Assembly: GCF_042680125.1 (NCBI RefSeq)
Contig: NZ_JBHTNY010000009.1
Source of the DNA: Robinsoniella peoriensis
GTDB lineage: Bacteria; Bacillota; Clostridia; Lachnospirales; Lachnospiraceae
Length of the DNA: 64,000 nucleotides
Reading direction: 5' to 3' (one strand)
The stretch's first letter is position 1; the number at the start of each line of letters is the position of its first letter. Below, piece by piece: positions 42,593-51,341 of this stretch. The position numbers and the translations under genes are program-made. A model generated the notes under the pieces. The model had not been told where the DNA came from, did not search any database, and saw only the letters and a program-made list of their open reading frames with translations.

Positions 42593-44365
42593 ATGGCTTT
42601 TCAAACTGCTCTAACAATTAAGGAAACAATCGCCAATATACATAGCAAAAAATATTTGCTGCCGTCTATTCAACGTGAATTTGTCTGGGATGTAGACCAA
42701 ATAACCCAGCTGTTTGACAGCCTGATGCTTGGCTATCCTATTGGTTCCTTTCTGTTTTGGGAGGTTAGCCCTGCTAACGTGAAGGAGTTTGTTTTTTATG
42801 AATTTCTTCGGAATTATCACGAACAGAAAAAGGATGGCCGGCACAATCCGAAAGCAAGTATTATCGGCAACGAGACCGTCACTGCTATTCTTGATGGCCA
42901 GCAACGCTTGACATCGCTGTATTTAGGATTAATGGGGACATACGCCTATAAAAAACCATATATGCGGTATGACAATCCGAAAGCCTACCCGATAAGAAAG
43001 CTTTATCTGAACTTATTGAAAAAATCGGATGACGATGACTGGTTTTATGATTTTGCATTTCTTACTTCTGATGAGTGCAAAAATGACGATAGCCACTACT
43101 GGTTTTTCGTTGGGGATATACTGGGGTTTGATAAACTGTCCGATGCGATGAAGTACCTCCAAAAAGTCAACAGCTATCTTGTTAAAATCGGACAAGGCTC
43201 ATATGATGAGGAGAAAGCAGAATTTGCCACCGAAACACTTAGTAAACTGTGGCAAGCAATTCACGCCGATGGAACGATCAGCTATTATCTTGAAAAGAGC
43301 GATAAACTGGACAAAGTCCTCAACATATTTATTCGTGTAAACAGCGGAGGAACACCACTCAGTTACTCCGACCTTCTCCTTTCCATTGCTTCTGCACAAT
43401 GGGATGATCTGGATGCCCGTGAGGAAATTCATAGTGCAGTTGACGAAATAAACGCAATTGGCAGAGGATTCAATGTCAATAAAGATTTTATACTCAAAGC
43501 CTGTTTAGTCCTGTGTGATTTCCCTGACATAGCATTCAAAATTGATAACTTCAATCACACTAATATGATGAAGATACAGTCGGAATGGTCAAATATTATG
43601 GCTGCCCTGCGAGAAGCGGTAACCCTTGCCGCCAGACTGGGTTTTAACAGAGATAACCTGACATCAAATAACCTGTTCATACCTATCGCCTATTATATTA
43701 AACACATAGGCTTGCCTTCAAATTTTGCGGCATCACCCAAAAATGCTGAGAACGTTAGGGCAATCAAAAAATGGCTTGTAAGCGCCATGCTGAAGCGTGT
43801 GTTCAGTTCCCAGCCTGATGGTGTCCTGCGCCCTATTCGGGAGATAATCGCTAAAAGCGATGGTTCGATCTTTCCGCTTGAACAAATTATTGAGCGGTTT
43901 AAGGGAACAAACAGAACACATGAATTTACGGATGCTGACATTGAAAATCTGCTGTATCTCAAATATGGACAAGGTGATACGCTGACAGTGATGTCGGTTC
44001 TCTACCCTTGGGCAGACTTGCACAATTTGTTTCATATGGATCACATTTTCCCAAAAGCAGAGTTCACAGAGCGCAAGCTTCGCAAGATGGGAGTTCCTTC
44101 AGATAGAATTTCAGATTTCTTGGAGAACTTCAATTACATAGGCAACCTTCAATTACTTGAGGGGCTGGACAATACATCAAAAACCAATAAAGATTTTAAG
44201 AAGTGGTTTGAGGATAACCTGCCTACAGAAGAGGCAAAGACTGCCTATCGGCAGAAACATCTGATACCCGCTGGCGTTGATCTTGCGTTTACAAACTTCC
44301 CGGAATTTTTAGAAGCCCGTGAAGCTTTAATAATTGATAGATTAAAAAAGGAACTGCAAGGATAG
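42593..44365 (+). CDS. DUF262/HNH protein (GmrSD-like type IV restriction)
   Basis: The 590-residue single-chain protein has the DUF262 (GmrS) nucleotide-hydrolysing half, with QREFVW (27-32) and DGQQRLTSL (101-109), and a C-terminal DUF1524-like HNH half, with HMDH at 481-484 followed by IFPKAEF. GmrSD enzymes cut glucosylated hydroxymethylcytosine DNA in an NTP-dependent way, and BrxU relatives accept a wider range of modified bases. In this operon it would complement the type III system, which acts on unmodified DNA. GGAGG precedes the ATG. Confidence 0.88.
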   Translation: MAFQTALTIKETIANIHSKKYLLPSIQREFVWDVDQITQLFDSLMLGYPIGSFLFWEVSPANVKEFVFYEFLRNYHEQKKDGRHNPKASIIGNETVTAILDGQQRLTSLYLGLMGTYAYKKPYMRYDNPKAYPIRKLYLNLLKKSDDDDWFYDFAFLTSDECKNDDSHYWFFVGDILGFDKLSDAMKYLQKVNSYLVKIGQGSYDEEKAEFATETLSKLWQAIHADGTISYYLEKSDKLDKVLNIFIRVNSGGTPLSYSDLLLSIASAQWDDLDAREEIHSAVDEINAIGRGFNVNKDFILKACLVLCDFPDIAFKIDNFNHTNMMKIQSEWSNIMAALREAVTLAARLGFNRDNLTSNNLFIPIAYYIKHIGLPSNFAASPKNAENVRAIKKWLVSAMLKRVFSSQPDGVLRPIREIIAKSDGSIFPLEQIIERFKGTNRTHEFTDADIENLLYLKYGQGDTLTVMSVLYPWADLHNLFHMDHIFPKAEFTERKLRKMGVPSDRISDFLENFNYIGNLQLLEGLDNTSKTNKDFKKWFEDNLPTEEAKTAYRQKHLIPAGVDLAFTNFPEFLEAREALIIDRLKKELQG

Positions 44366-44395
44366 CGTGTGAGAAAAGAACTTGAGGGATGGATG

Positions 44396-45091
44396 ATGGA
44401 ACTGAAAATTGAAGAGCTGTGGTATTCTACCCGCCAAGACGACTGGCTGATTGCCGAGAATTGTTATTGGAATCAGGTTTCTGATGCGAATAGAAATCTG
44501 GAAAAATCGCTTGAGATGTTAAATCCAGATGACATAAAACATATGAATGTTGAGACATTTTATCTTTTTCTCCACGACACTTACTTTGTCTGGAAATATA
44601 CTGCCAAAAATCGGCTTGCCACCACCCGCGCACAGTTAAAAAGGCATTTGACTGACATCACCACACTGGCTGAGATTCAGAACGAGTTGTTTTCTTTTGA
44701 TAAGGCACAAATTCGTACTGGACTTGAGATCGCAAGCAGGATTCGAGGTTTGGGCATCGCCGGAGCGTCAGGATTACTTTCAGTTTTATTCCCTGATTAT
44801 TTTGGGACTGTTGATCAATTTGTAGTGAAGTCCTTGCTGCGCATTAATGAGTTAAATGAACTTGAAAATCTTGTTCGGATGCGCCCAGAGGCACTGACGC
44901 TTGCAGATGGCGTAGTGCTTGAACAACTATTGCGTGCAAAGGCAGACGAATTGAATCGGATATTCCAGACTTGTACATGGACACCAAGGAAAATTGATAA
45001 AATCCTCTGGGCCTATCGTGAAAAGGGTGAAAATCTGCCCCATATCGATGAAAAGCCGAATCTGAAACGGCATAGCGAAAATCGGATTTAA
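44396..45091 (+). CDS. Helix-hairpin-helix-like protein at the end of the defence operon
   Basis: The 231-residue protein contains ASRIRGLGIAGASGLLSVLF followed by PDYFGTVDQFVVKSL, which resembles the helix-hairpin-helix and catalytic-helix region of base-excision glycosylase-like proteins (G-x-G-x-A-x-A-S and a conserved Asp). A DNA-binding role is inferred. It starts close to the DUF262 stop; I choose the ATG 7 bases after GAGGG among three close starts. No known family name is offered. Confidence 0.55.
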   Translation: MELKIEELWYSTRQDDWLIAENCYWNQVSDANRNLEKSLEMLNPDDIKHMNVETFYLFLHDTYFVWKYTAKNRLATTRAQLKRHLTDITTLAEIQNELFSFDKAQIRTGLEIASRIRGLGIAGASGLLSVLFPDYFGTVDQFVVKSLLRINELNELENLVRMRPEALTLADGVVLEQLLRAKADELNRIFQTCTWTPRKIDKILWAYREKGENLPHIDEKPNLKRHSENRI

Positions 45092-45160
45092 GCTCGCTTT
45101 TGCTGGAAAGAGGAATATTAGAAAAAATTATTGCAGGATAAAGTAAAAGGAGTGCTAATC

Positions 45161-45553
45161 ATGAAAATCGTATCAAATTTTAATGAGTTAATCACAAACA
45201 GCCAAACTTTAGATGGATACCTCCGTTCTCAAGTTGACCCGGAATATGATTTTGCTCTTAACTTAATCAAAAAAGGAACTTGCTTTGTTGCGGTGGGAGT
45301 TTCCGGTGCTTATAAATTTTATCCCAGTCGGTTCATTGGTTACGCTGACAATTCAATGGATGCTCATTTGAACAACGTGGAGAAAGACGGGAAAGAAACT
45401 AACCCGGCTATATCAAAAATTTTGGGCGCTAAACCTTCGATTAATTCCATCTTAAATCAGGAATATGCAAGATACTGCGAAGCATTGGGCTTTGTGCCAC
45501 GAGATAAAGGCGCATTTGGAACCGAAAGAAAGTTCTGGGTAATAGAAAAATGA
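45161..45553 (+). CDS. Small protein of unknown function next to the defence operon
   Basis: The 130-residue protein has a conspicuous conserved-looking stretch, KFYPSRFIGYADNSMDAHLN, followed by ETNPAISKILG. I have the impression that this pattern also occurs at the ends of some HNH or modification-dependent endonucleases, but I cannot name the family. It has an AAAGGAG site and lies 70 bases after the helix-hairpin-helix gene and 18 bases before a metallopeptidase gene. It may belong to the defence island. Confidence 0.6.
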   Translation: MKIVSNFNELITNSQTLDGYLRSQVDPEYDFALNLIKKGTCFVAVGVSGAYKFYPSRFIGYADNSMDAHLNNVEKDGKETNPAISKILGAKPSINSILNQEYARYCEALGFVPRDKGAFGTERKFWVIEK

Positions 45554-45571
45554 TTAACAGGAGCCAACACT

Positions 45572-46756
45572 ATGTACGACTTAGATAAAATACTGGATGA
45601 AGTGCGCACGAAGTACTATGCGTCGAAGATTTTACCGCGCCCTAATATCTTATGGTCTGATGAACACTGGACAGCCATCAACGGCAAATACGATTTGTAT
45701 AATAACCAGATCACTGTCAGCCGGGCATTTAATAGTAATGATATTTCTTATGAAGCCTTAGCGTCCGTCGTTTATCACGAAAGCCTGCACCAAGATTTTG
45801 CAGATCATGACCGCAAATTTATGCTGAGGGCAAATAGATTCCCTAACTACAATACATATGCAAAAGAACTGGATGAATATCTTAGCGATTACTCACTTAA
45901 CTTGAAATATGACAAAATAATAGCTGATTATTCAAAAGGTAAAAACGAGGTGGCTTTTGTTATCATTCCTTATCTGGAAGATTTTCAAAACGCCTTTACT
46001 TTTTATGATGGGAATATTTATATTGACACAGAAGCGCAGGTTTCAAATGTTTCAAAAAGCAACTTGACAATCTTTCTGGTAGACAACGGGAAAAAATACC
46101 ACATCGTTGCTTGGGCGGAGAATGTAGAGTTTTTTAAGGAGCAAAAGCAGATACTTCATGGCGATTTCGGAGGGCTTGACTTTTCTTATAGGATTTCGGC
46201 TTTGAGGGACAATGTAAAAATTCTTTTTGATACAACGTGTACCTATGCGATTTGGAAAAATGCGTTTCCTGCTTCTTTAGAGACTGATAAGTTTTGCGTC
46301 TATAATATTGGAGCGGATCTAATACAAGAAGATATAAAATATATCAACTCATATTGCGAGGGCTTTTATGAATTGGGGATGGCTCCTTTCGCAATAGGGA
46401 TAGCCGCTCCATATGAGCAGCTTCCGTACAAAGAATTATATGCGATAGCTGTCAATGAAGCTGGGTTTCGGGGAATATGGGCAGCAAATGCGCTTTGCAA
46501 AATAGATTTGAATTACGATACGCTCTTTAATAGAGCTGATGCTCTGAGGGATAGCGGACTTATTACATTGGCCTATAATGAAATGAAAAAGGCGTATTCC
46601 CTGGCAAATAAAAATCCTAACTGTACCGCAGAATTAATTAAATTATGTGCGATGGTGTCAGATTTCTCTCTCGGCAATCAGTTGATTAAAGAACTCTCCG
46701 GTTCAATTGCTGTAGATGAATATCTTGCCAACAGTATTGCCCACCTTCAGAAGTAA
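45572..46756 (+). CDS. SprT-like zinc metallopeptidase-domain protein
   Basis: The first 130 residues show a SprT-like arrangement: YDLYNNQITVSRAFNSND, then HESLH in VVYHESLHQDF (the H-E-x-x-H zinc motif, about residues 70-74), a downstream His, and Tyr/Leu-rich helices. SprT/Spartan proteases digest DNA-protein crosslinks. The remaining 260 residues form an alpha/beta part without motifs I recognise, ending in helical repeats. The gene is complete with an AGGAG site. The placement between restriction genes and a macro-domain gene suggests a stress or conflict role. Confidence 0.6.
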   Translation: MYDLDKILDEVRTKYYASKILPRPNILWSDEHWTAINGKYDLYNNQITVSRAFNSNDISYEALASVVYHESLHQDFADHDRKFMLRANRFPNYNTYAKELDEYLSDYSLNLKYDKIIADYSKGKNEVAFVIIPYLEDFQNAFTFYDGNIYIDTEAQVSNVSKSNLTIFLVDNGKKYHIVAWAENVEFFKEQKQILHGDFGGLDFSYRISALRDNVKILFDTTCTYAIWKNAFPASLETDKFCVYNIGADLIQEDIKYINSYCEGFYELGMAPFAIGIAAPYEQLPYKELYAIAVNEAGFRGIWAANALCKIDLNYDTLFNRADALRDSGLITLAYNEMKKAYSLANKNPNCTAELIKLCAMVSDFSLGNQLIKELSGSIAVDEYLANSIAHLQK

Positions 46757-46828
46757 AGGCATCATATAATTCAGCGAAGTTAAAGAAGTAAATGAATAAT
46801 CGCTGATGACAAAAGAGGAGGTGTGTTA

Positions 46829-47182
46829 ATGCCATTTACTATTGTCCGCCAAGATATAACGAAGCTGAAAGTTGACGCCATCGTCAACGCAGTCAACACC
46901 GAATTGCAAATGGGCGGCGGGGTCTGCGGAGCGATATTTAAAGCGGCGGGAGCGACACAGCTTCAAGCTGCCTGCGATAAACTCGCACCGATTAAGACTG
47001 GTGAAGCCGTTATTACGCCGGGGTTTAACCTTTCGGCGAAGTTTGTCATTCATGCCGCGGGTCCGGTTTATCGACATTGGAATGAGGAGCAGAATGAGAA
47101 GTACCTCCGTGCCGCATACACGAATTCGCTGAAACGAGCCGTTGAAAATAATTGCGAAAGCATAGCCTTTCCACTGATTTAG
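46829..47182 (+). pseudogene. Macro-domain protein, truncated
   Basis: The frame gives 117 residues of an ADP-ribose-binding macro domain: VDAIVNAVNTELQMGGGVCG (residues 17-36), then AKFVIHAAGPVY. It breaks off at AFPLI, where the family has the S-x-G-x-[YF]-G-x-P loop that closes over the ligand; the sequence then changes directly to the promoter region of the tet gene. Full-length relatives are about 170-340 residues. The truncated protein would not bind ADP-ribose properly. A GAGGAGG site precedes the ATG. Confidence 0.8.
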
Positions 47183-47206
47183 CCACTTTGGTAGCGATAA
47201 GTGAAC

Positions 47207-47236
47207 TTGACAAATCCAGTGTTCATATGGTAACAT
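47207..47236 (+). promoter_or_regulatory. Promoter of the tet leader and resistance gene
   Basis: TTGACA (47207-47212) is followed by an 18-base spacer and TAACAT (47231-47236). It sits right at the junction with the truncated macro-domain gene and precedes the leader peptide gene. Confidence 0.6.
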
Positions 47237-47266
47237 AAGAAAAGCACTAAAAGGAGATTAATTACT

Positions 47267-47290
47267 ATGCGGCAAGGTATTCTTAAATAA
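47267..47290 (+). CDS. Leader peptide of the ribosomal protection gene
   Basis: A seven-codon frame, MRQGILK, has an AAGGAGAT site 8 bases in front. Its last codons lie in a 12-bp perfect inverted repeat (47277-47288 with 47369-47380). Ribosome position on this peptide would decide the folding of the leader, as known for tet(M) of Tn916. Low aminoacyl-tRNA or drug-slowed translation would favour read-through into the gene. Confidence 0.6.
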   Translation: MRQGILK

Positions 47291-47462
47291 CAATCAACTG
47301 AATGATGGTAGGTACGAATGATTTGGCCTTATTACATCTGTTGTAATGGGTTTGGTTTTTGTACCTTAATTTAAGAATACTTTCATATTTTATGGATCCG
47401 CCATGCTGTAGAATTCTCTTTCTAACAGCTTTTAATGTCGTACTCATAATTGTTATGATAGC

Positions 47463-47506
47463 AGTCCCCTGTGATGAAAGTATTTCAATCACAGGGGACT
47501 TTTATC
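47463..47506 (+). terminator. Attenuator before the tet ribosomal protection gene
   Basis: A 13-bp perfect stem, AGTCCCCTGTGAT (47463-47475) with ATCACAGGGGACT (47488-47500), is followed by TTTTATCTTTT. It lies 28 bases before the resistance gene's ATG and downstream of the leader peptide, so it should stop transcription unless the leader folds otherwise. Confidence 0.85.
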
Positions 47507-47533
47507 TTTTAACGATTATATGAGGTGTGACTT

Positions 47534-49504
47534 ATGAAAATAATGAATATTGGCATCTTGGCTCATGTAGATGCTGGAAAAACAACATTAACAGAAAGTA
47601 TGCTCTATGCCAGCGGTACAATTGCTGAGTCCGGGCGTGTTGACAGGGGTTCAACGATTACAGATTCTATGGCACTTGAAAAGCAAAGGGGCATTACAAT
47701 TCAGGCATCCATAGCATCTTATCAATGGAGCCATTTCAAAATCAATTTGATTGATACGCCTGGACATATCGATTTTTATTCAGAGGTAGAGCGCTCATTG
47801 AATGTGTTGGATGGCGCTATCTTGCTGATCTCTGCCAAAGACGGCATTCAGGCACAAACACGTATCCTTTTCGATGCAATACGAAAAAGGAAACTTCCTG
47901 CTTTGATTTTTATTAATAAGATCGATCAACCGGATATTGATCTTGATTCCCTCTATGAGGATATCAGAGCTAAATTGTCCTCTCATATCCTTATCATGCA
48001 GAGCATTACAAATGGAATCTCTCTTTTGCCCAAAACTCTGAATCCGTTGTCTGAAGAATTTAAAGACACGATTATTGAAACGGATGATGCTTTGCTAAAA
48101 AAATATGTCATGGATCAGCCCATTACGGCGGAGGAACTGTTAGAGAGCAGAAGAAAAAATATAAATGACGGTACTCTTTTGCCTGTTTATCACGGCAGCG
48201 CTCTGAAACATATTGGCACGAAAGAACTCATGGATGCGATTCTCATGGAATTCACTCCATTTATGTCCCCACCCAACTCTAATCTTGCTGCATTGGTATA
48301 CAAAGTTGAAAGAGATGATAATCGAAACAAACGCACATATATGCGCATTTTTGGAGGTTCCATTAAATCACGTGACGTACTAACCCTGCAAGATCATTCT
48401 GACAATATAAAAATTAAAAAATTAGAGACCTCAAGCAATGGAAAAATAGTAGAAACCGAAAAAGTCGAATGCGGTGATATTGCTATTTTTCCAAATGAAA
48501 TGCGACTAAAGATTGGGGACTCCATAGGAACAATTCCTGAAAGGAATTTGATTCTACACAACAATAATCTGATCATGCAGGCGAACATTTCCCCTGTCCT
48601 TTCTTCCGACAGAACTTTTCTGTTAGAAGCCTTATCGGAACTGGCGGAAACAGATCCTCTTTTGCAATATAAATTGGATTCCAGAAGCAACGATATTATT
48701 ATGGAGTTCCTCGGAAAAGTACAAATGGAAGTCATCGTTTCTTTGCTACAAAACCGATACCATCTTCAGGTCAAAATCGAGAATGTAACAACTATTTATA
48801 AAGAACGGCCTTTGAAAAAGGCAGACTTTACTGCCCATATTGAGGTCACCCCTAATCCTTTTTGGGCATCCATAGGATTGTCAATCGAACCGCTTCCCAT
48901 TGGAACTGGACTGCGCTATGAAAGCAAAGTGTCCTATGGATATTTAAATAAATCATTTCAGAACGCCGTTGAAGAAGGTGTTCGATATGGTTGTGAGCAG
49001 GGGTTATATGGATGGGAAGTAACAGATCTCAAAGTCTGTTTTGAATATGGCGTATACTACAGTCCGGTAAGTACCCCTGCTGACTTTCGGCATTTAGCTC
49101 CTATTGTATTTGAGCAAGCCCTAAAACAGTCAGGTACGGAGTTGTTAGAGCCCTGCCTGTCATTTGAGCTTTATGTCCCCCAAGATTGCAATGCGCGTGT
49201 TTACAATGATCTGAAAAAATTTCATGCAGATATTGTATCAATAAAGACACAGCACAACGAAATCGTAGTATCAGGAAAAATTCCGGCTCGCACATCACAA
49301 TTTTATAAAGAGCAGCTTTCGGAGCTTACAAAAGGTCGCGGAGTCTTTTTAACAGAACGGGCAGGGTATCAGCAAAACACCGGTGAAATCTTTACTCAGG
49401 CCAGAAAACCGGATGATCGATTGGATAAAACTCGTCACTTGTTTGATAAGGCGTATGACGAGATAGGCAATGAGGGACATCAATCTGGCATGAAATTCAT
49501 GTAG
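47534..49504 (+). CDS. Tet-type ribosomal protection protein
   Basis: The 656-residue EF-G-like GTPase removes tetracycline from the ribosomal A site. It shows G1 HVDAGKT (11-17), G3 DTPGH (74-78), G4 NKID (128-131), and the family-specific domain IV loop YSPVSTPADFR, plus GLYGWEVTD and the NPFWASIGLSIEPLPIGTG stretch shared with tet(M)/tet(O). The N-terminal part (SGTIAESGRVDRGSTITDSM) differs clearly from the tet(M), tet(O), tet(W) and tet(Q) sequences that I can recall, and a 15-residue C-terminal extension is present. I do not assign a class. It is controlled by the leader and attenuator in front. Confidence 0.88.
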   Translation: MKIMNIGILAHVDAGKTTLTESMLYASGTIAESGRVDRGSTITDSMALEKQRGITIQASIASYQWSHFKINLIDTPGHIDFYSEVERSLNVLDGAILLISAKDGIQAQTRILFDAIRKRKLPALIFINKIDQPDIDLDSLYEDIRAKLSSHILIMQSITNGISLLPKTLNPLSEEFKDTIIETDDALLKKYVMDQPITAEELLESRRKNINDGTLLPVYHGSALKHIGTKELMDAILMEFTPFMSPPNSNLAALVYKVERDDNRNKRTYMRIFGGSIKSRDVLTLQDHSDNIKIKKLETSSNGKIVETEKVECGDIAIFPNEMRLKIGDSIGTIPERNLILHNNNLIMQANISPVLSSDRTFLLEALSELAETDPLLQYKLDSRSNDIIMEFLGKVQMEVIVSLLQNRYHLQVKIENVTTIYKERPLKKADFTAHIEVTPNPFWASIGLSIEPLPIGTGLRYESKVSYGYLNKSFQNAVEEGVRYGCEQGLYGWEVTDLKVCFEYGVYYSPVSTPADFRHLAPIVFEQALKQSGTELLEPCLSFELYVPQDCNARVYNDLKKFHADIVSIKTQHNEIVVSGKIPARTSQFYKEQLSELTKGRGVFLTERAGYQQNTGEIFTQARKPDDRLDKTRHLFDKAYDEIGNEGHQSGMKFM

Positions 49505-49529
49505 CCAAAGGATGAGAGAGAAAGTGGAT

Positions 49530-49940
49530 AACTTAAGGCTGACCATAAAATATTTAGTCAAGTCTTCCTCGGGAAGTACAATAATCAGCGCGGATTTTTC
49601 ATTGCGAATTTCTCGGTATCAATGGTTGTTTCAATGCAGAGGATTTGCTCCATTTTCGAGTCAAGAAAGGCATTTAAATGGGACAACACGGTGGAGAGCA
49701 CCGACACCATGGCCTGTCCCGCGGAGTTGAGATCGGCTCCCGCAAACCAGCGGGCCTTGTGGTCGGGCGGTAGCTTTTCCATGAGGAGCTGGAACTGGCT
49801 TTTGCCCTTTACCTTGCTGGGGGCCAGCAAATCCTGCACCAGCTTGAACACGCTGATGATATGGCGGCAGTACACCTTATGCCCATCTTTTTCGGTGGGC
49901 GGCAGATATTCCGCAAATGGCTTAGTTTCCTCCGTAACCC
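49530..49940 (-). pseudogene. TraG/VirD4 coupling protein fragment with frameshift
   Basis: The minus strand reads KPFAEYLPPTEKDGHKVYCR, then LVQDLLAPSKVKGKSQFQLL and FAGADLNSAGQAMVSVLS, characteristic of the type IV coupling proteins of Tn1549-like elements. A one-base loss after DTEKF shifts the frame; the next frame continues NEKSALIIVLPEED and stops near 49530. Both ends of the gene are missing. It shows that a conjugative element once lay here. Confidence 0.82.
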
Positions 49941-49955
49941 TGTATCATTGAAATG

Positions 49956-49973
49956 GTCTACGGAGCGTGGATT
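49956..49973 (+). repeat. Upstream copy of an 18-bp direct repeat flanking the efflux gene
   Basis: GTCTACGGAGCGTGGATT recurs exactly at 51279-51296. The downstream copy is the right arm of a terminator (CCGCGCTC...GAGCGTGG then ATTATTTTTT); this upstream copy has no left arm, so it looks like the leftover of a deleted related gene's terminator. Confidence 0.75.
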
Positions 49974-50020
49974 GTTCTATATATCATATCCTTTTACAAT
50001 AAGTAAGGAGGTAAATGATT

Positions 50021-51259
50021 ATGGATAATTCAAAAATTGCCATGACAACAGAACAAAAGTGGAAATTACCATTTTTGCTGATTGTTATTGGGCAGTCGAT
50101 TTCACTAATTGGGAGTTCCGCTGTTCAGTTTGCATTAATTTGGTGGATTACCAGCGAAACAAATTCCGCATTGCTCTTGGGGTTATCTGGTATGGTAGCT
50201 TATGTTCCTGTAGTTTTATTCAGCCCAGCTGCCGGGGTTATAGCTGACCGGTATAATCGAAAGGTCATCTGTATTTGTGCTGACCTGTTTGTAGGACTGT
50301 CTGCCGCTGTATTTGCGTTTTTATTGTGGCTTTATGAGATGCCAATTTGGATTTCGTTGCTTGTACTTTTAATGCGAGCGATTGGGAATACTTTTCATTC
50401 CCCGTCTATTCGCTCAATTATTCCCCAAATGGTTCCTGCAGAGCAACTTGTACGGGCAAACAGCTGGAATCAGATGATGCAGTCTGGTTCCTATATACTT
50501 GGGCCTATTTTAGGTGCTGCCATGTATGCAGCCTTCCCCATAAATGCCATATTGCTTACTGATCTTATGGGAGCTATTGTGGCTTGTTGTTTATTAGGTG
50601 TAGTAAAAGTTCCGAAGCTGATAGCAAAAAACAAAGTAAAGCAAAGCTTTAAAGACGATTTCAAGGAAGGATTATCGGTGTACGCCGCAGATAGAAAACT
50701 GCTTGTTATCATTATAGCCGAAACTTTGTGTTTGATTTTCTATATGCCTTTGACAACTTTTTTTCCGCTAATGATCAGCAGCTATTTTAATGCGGGTGCA
50801 TGGTATGCCAGTGCAGGGTCTTTGAGCTGTGCGCTGGGTATGATGGCAAGTGCCATACTACTTAGCAGCAGATTGAGAGTAAAGAACAAACTGAAAACGG
50901 CTTATGTTGGTCTTGGGGTTATGGGAATTGCCGTTCTGTTCTGTGGCTTACTGCCATCTTCGCTTATTGCTTGCTGGCTTTTCATTTTTGCCTGTGCTTT
51001 TATTGGCGGAGGTGGTAATATCCATACCATACCATTAACGGCTTATATGCACGAAACCATTTCGCGCGAAAAAATGGGCAGAGCATTTTCTTTGCTATCA
51101 GTAACTTCATCTGTGACAATGCCGATTGGACTTGCCATAGCAAGCCCGGTAGCCGAGATTATCGGTATTAGTAAGTGGTTTTTCATTTCAGGCATTGGGA
51201 TTTGCCTTATTACTTCTATTGCACTGCTTTTCCAAAAAAGGATCAAATGGGACTTTTGA
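50021..51259 (+). CDS. MFS drug efflux transporter (Mef-like, DHA3)
   Basis: The 412-residue protein has twelve predicted membrane helices, GQSISLIGSSAVQFALIWW at the N-terminus and the loop GVIADRYNRK between helices 2 and 3, as in Mef(A)-type and other DHA3 efflux proteins. It would pump out a macrolide or another drug by proton exchange; the substrate is unknown. AAGGAGG precedes two close ATGs, and I choose the second with 9-base spacing. Fragments of the same subfamily lie at 23783 and 63737. Confidence 0.87.
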   Translation: MDNSKIAMTTEQKWKLPFLLIVIGQSISLIGSSAVQFALIWWITSETNSALLLGLSGMVAYVPVVLFSPAAGVIADRYNRKVICICADLFVGLSAAVFAFLLWLYEMPIWISLLVLLMRAIGNTFHSPSIRSIIPQMVPAEQLVRANSWNQMMQSGSYILGPILGAAMYAAFPINAILLTDLMGAIVACCLLGVVKVPKLIAKNKVKQSFKDDFKEGLSVYAADRKLLVIIIAETLCLIFYMPLTTFFPLMISSYFNAGAWYASAGSLSCALGMMASAILLSSRLRVKNKLKTAYVGLGVMGIAVLFCGLLPSSLIACWLFIFACAFIGGGGNIHTIPLTAYMHETISREKMGRAFSLLSVTSSVTMPIGLAIASPVAEIIGISKWFFISGIGICLITSIALLFQKRIKWDF

Positions 51260-51270
51260 ATAACCCGCGC

Positions 51271-51302
51271 TCTGTTTTGTCTACGGAGCGTGGATTATTT
51301 TT
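51271..51302 (+). terminator. Terminator of the efflux gene
   Basis: The arm CCGCGCTC (about 51265-51272) pairs with GAGCGTGG (51286-51293), one G-T pair, followed by ATTATTTTTTA. Its right arm belongs to the 18-bp direct repeat. Confidence 0.65.
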
Positions 51303-51341
51303 TAGAGCATATAAGTGTATACTAAAGTCGAGGTGAAAACA

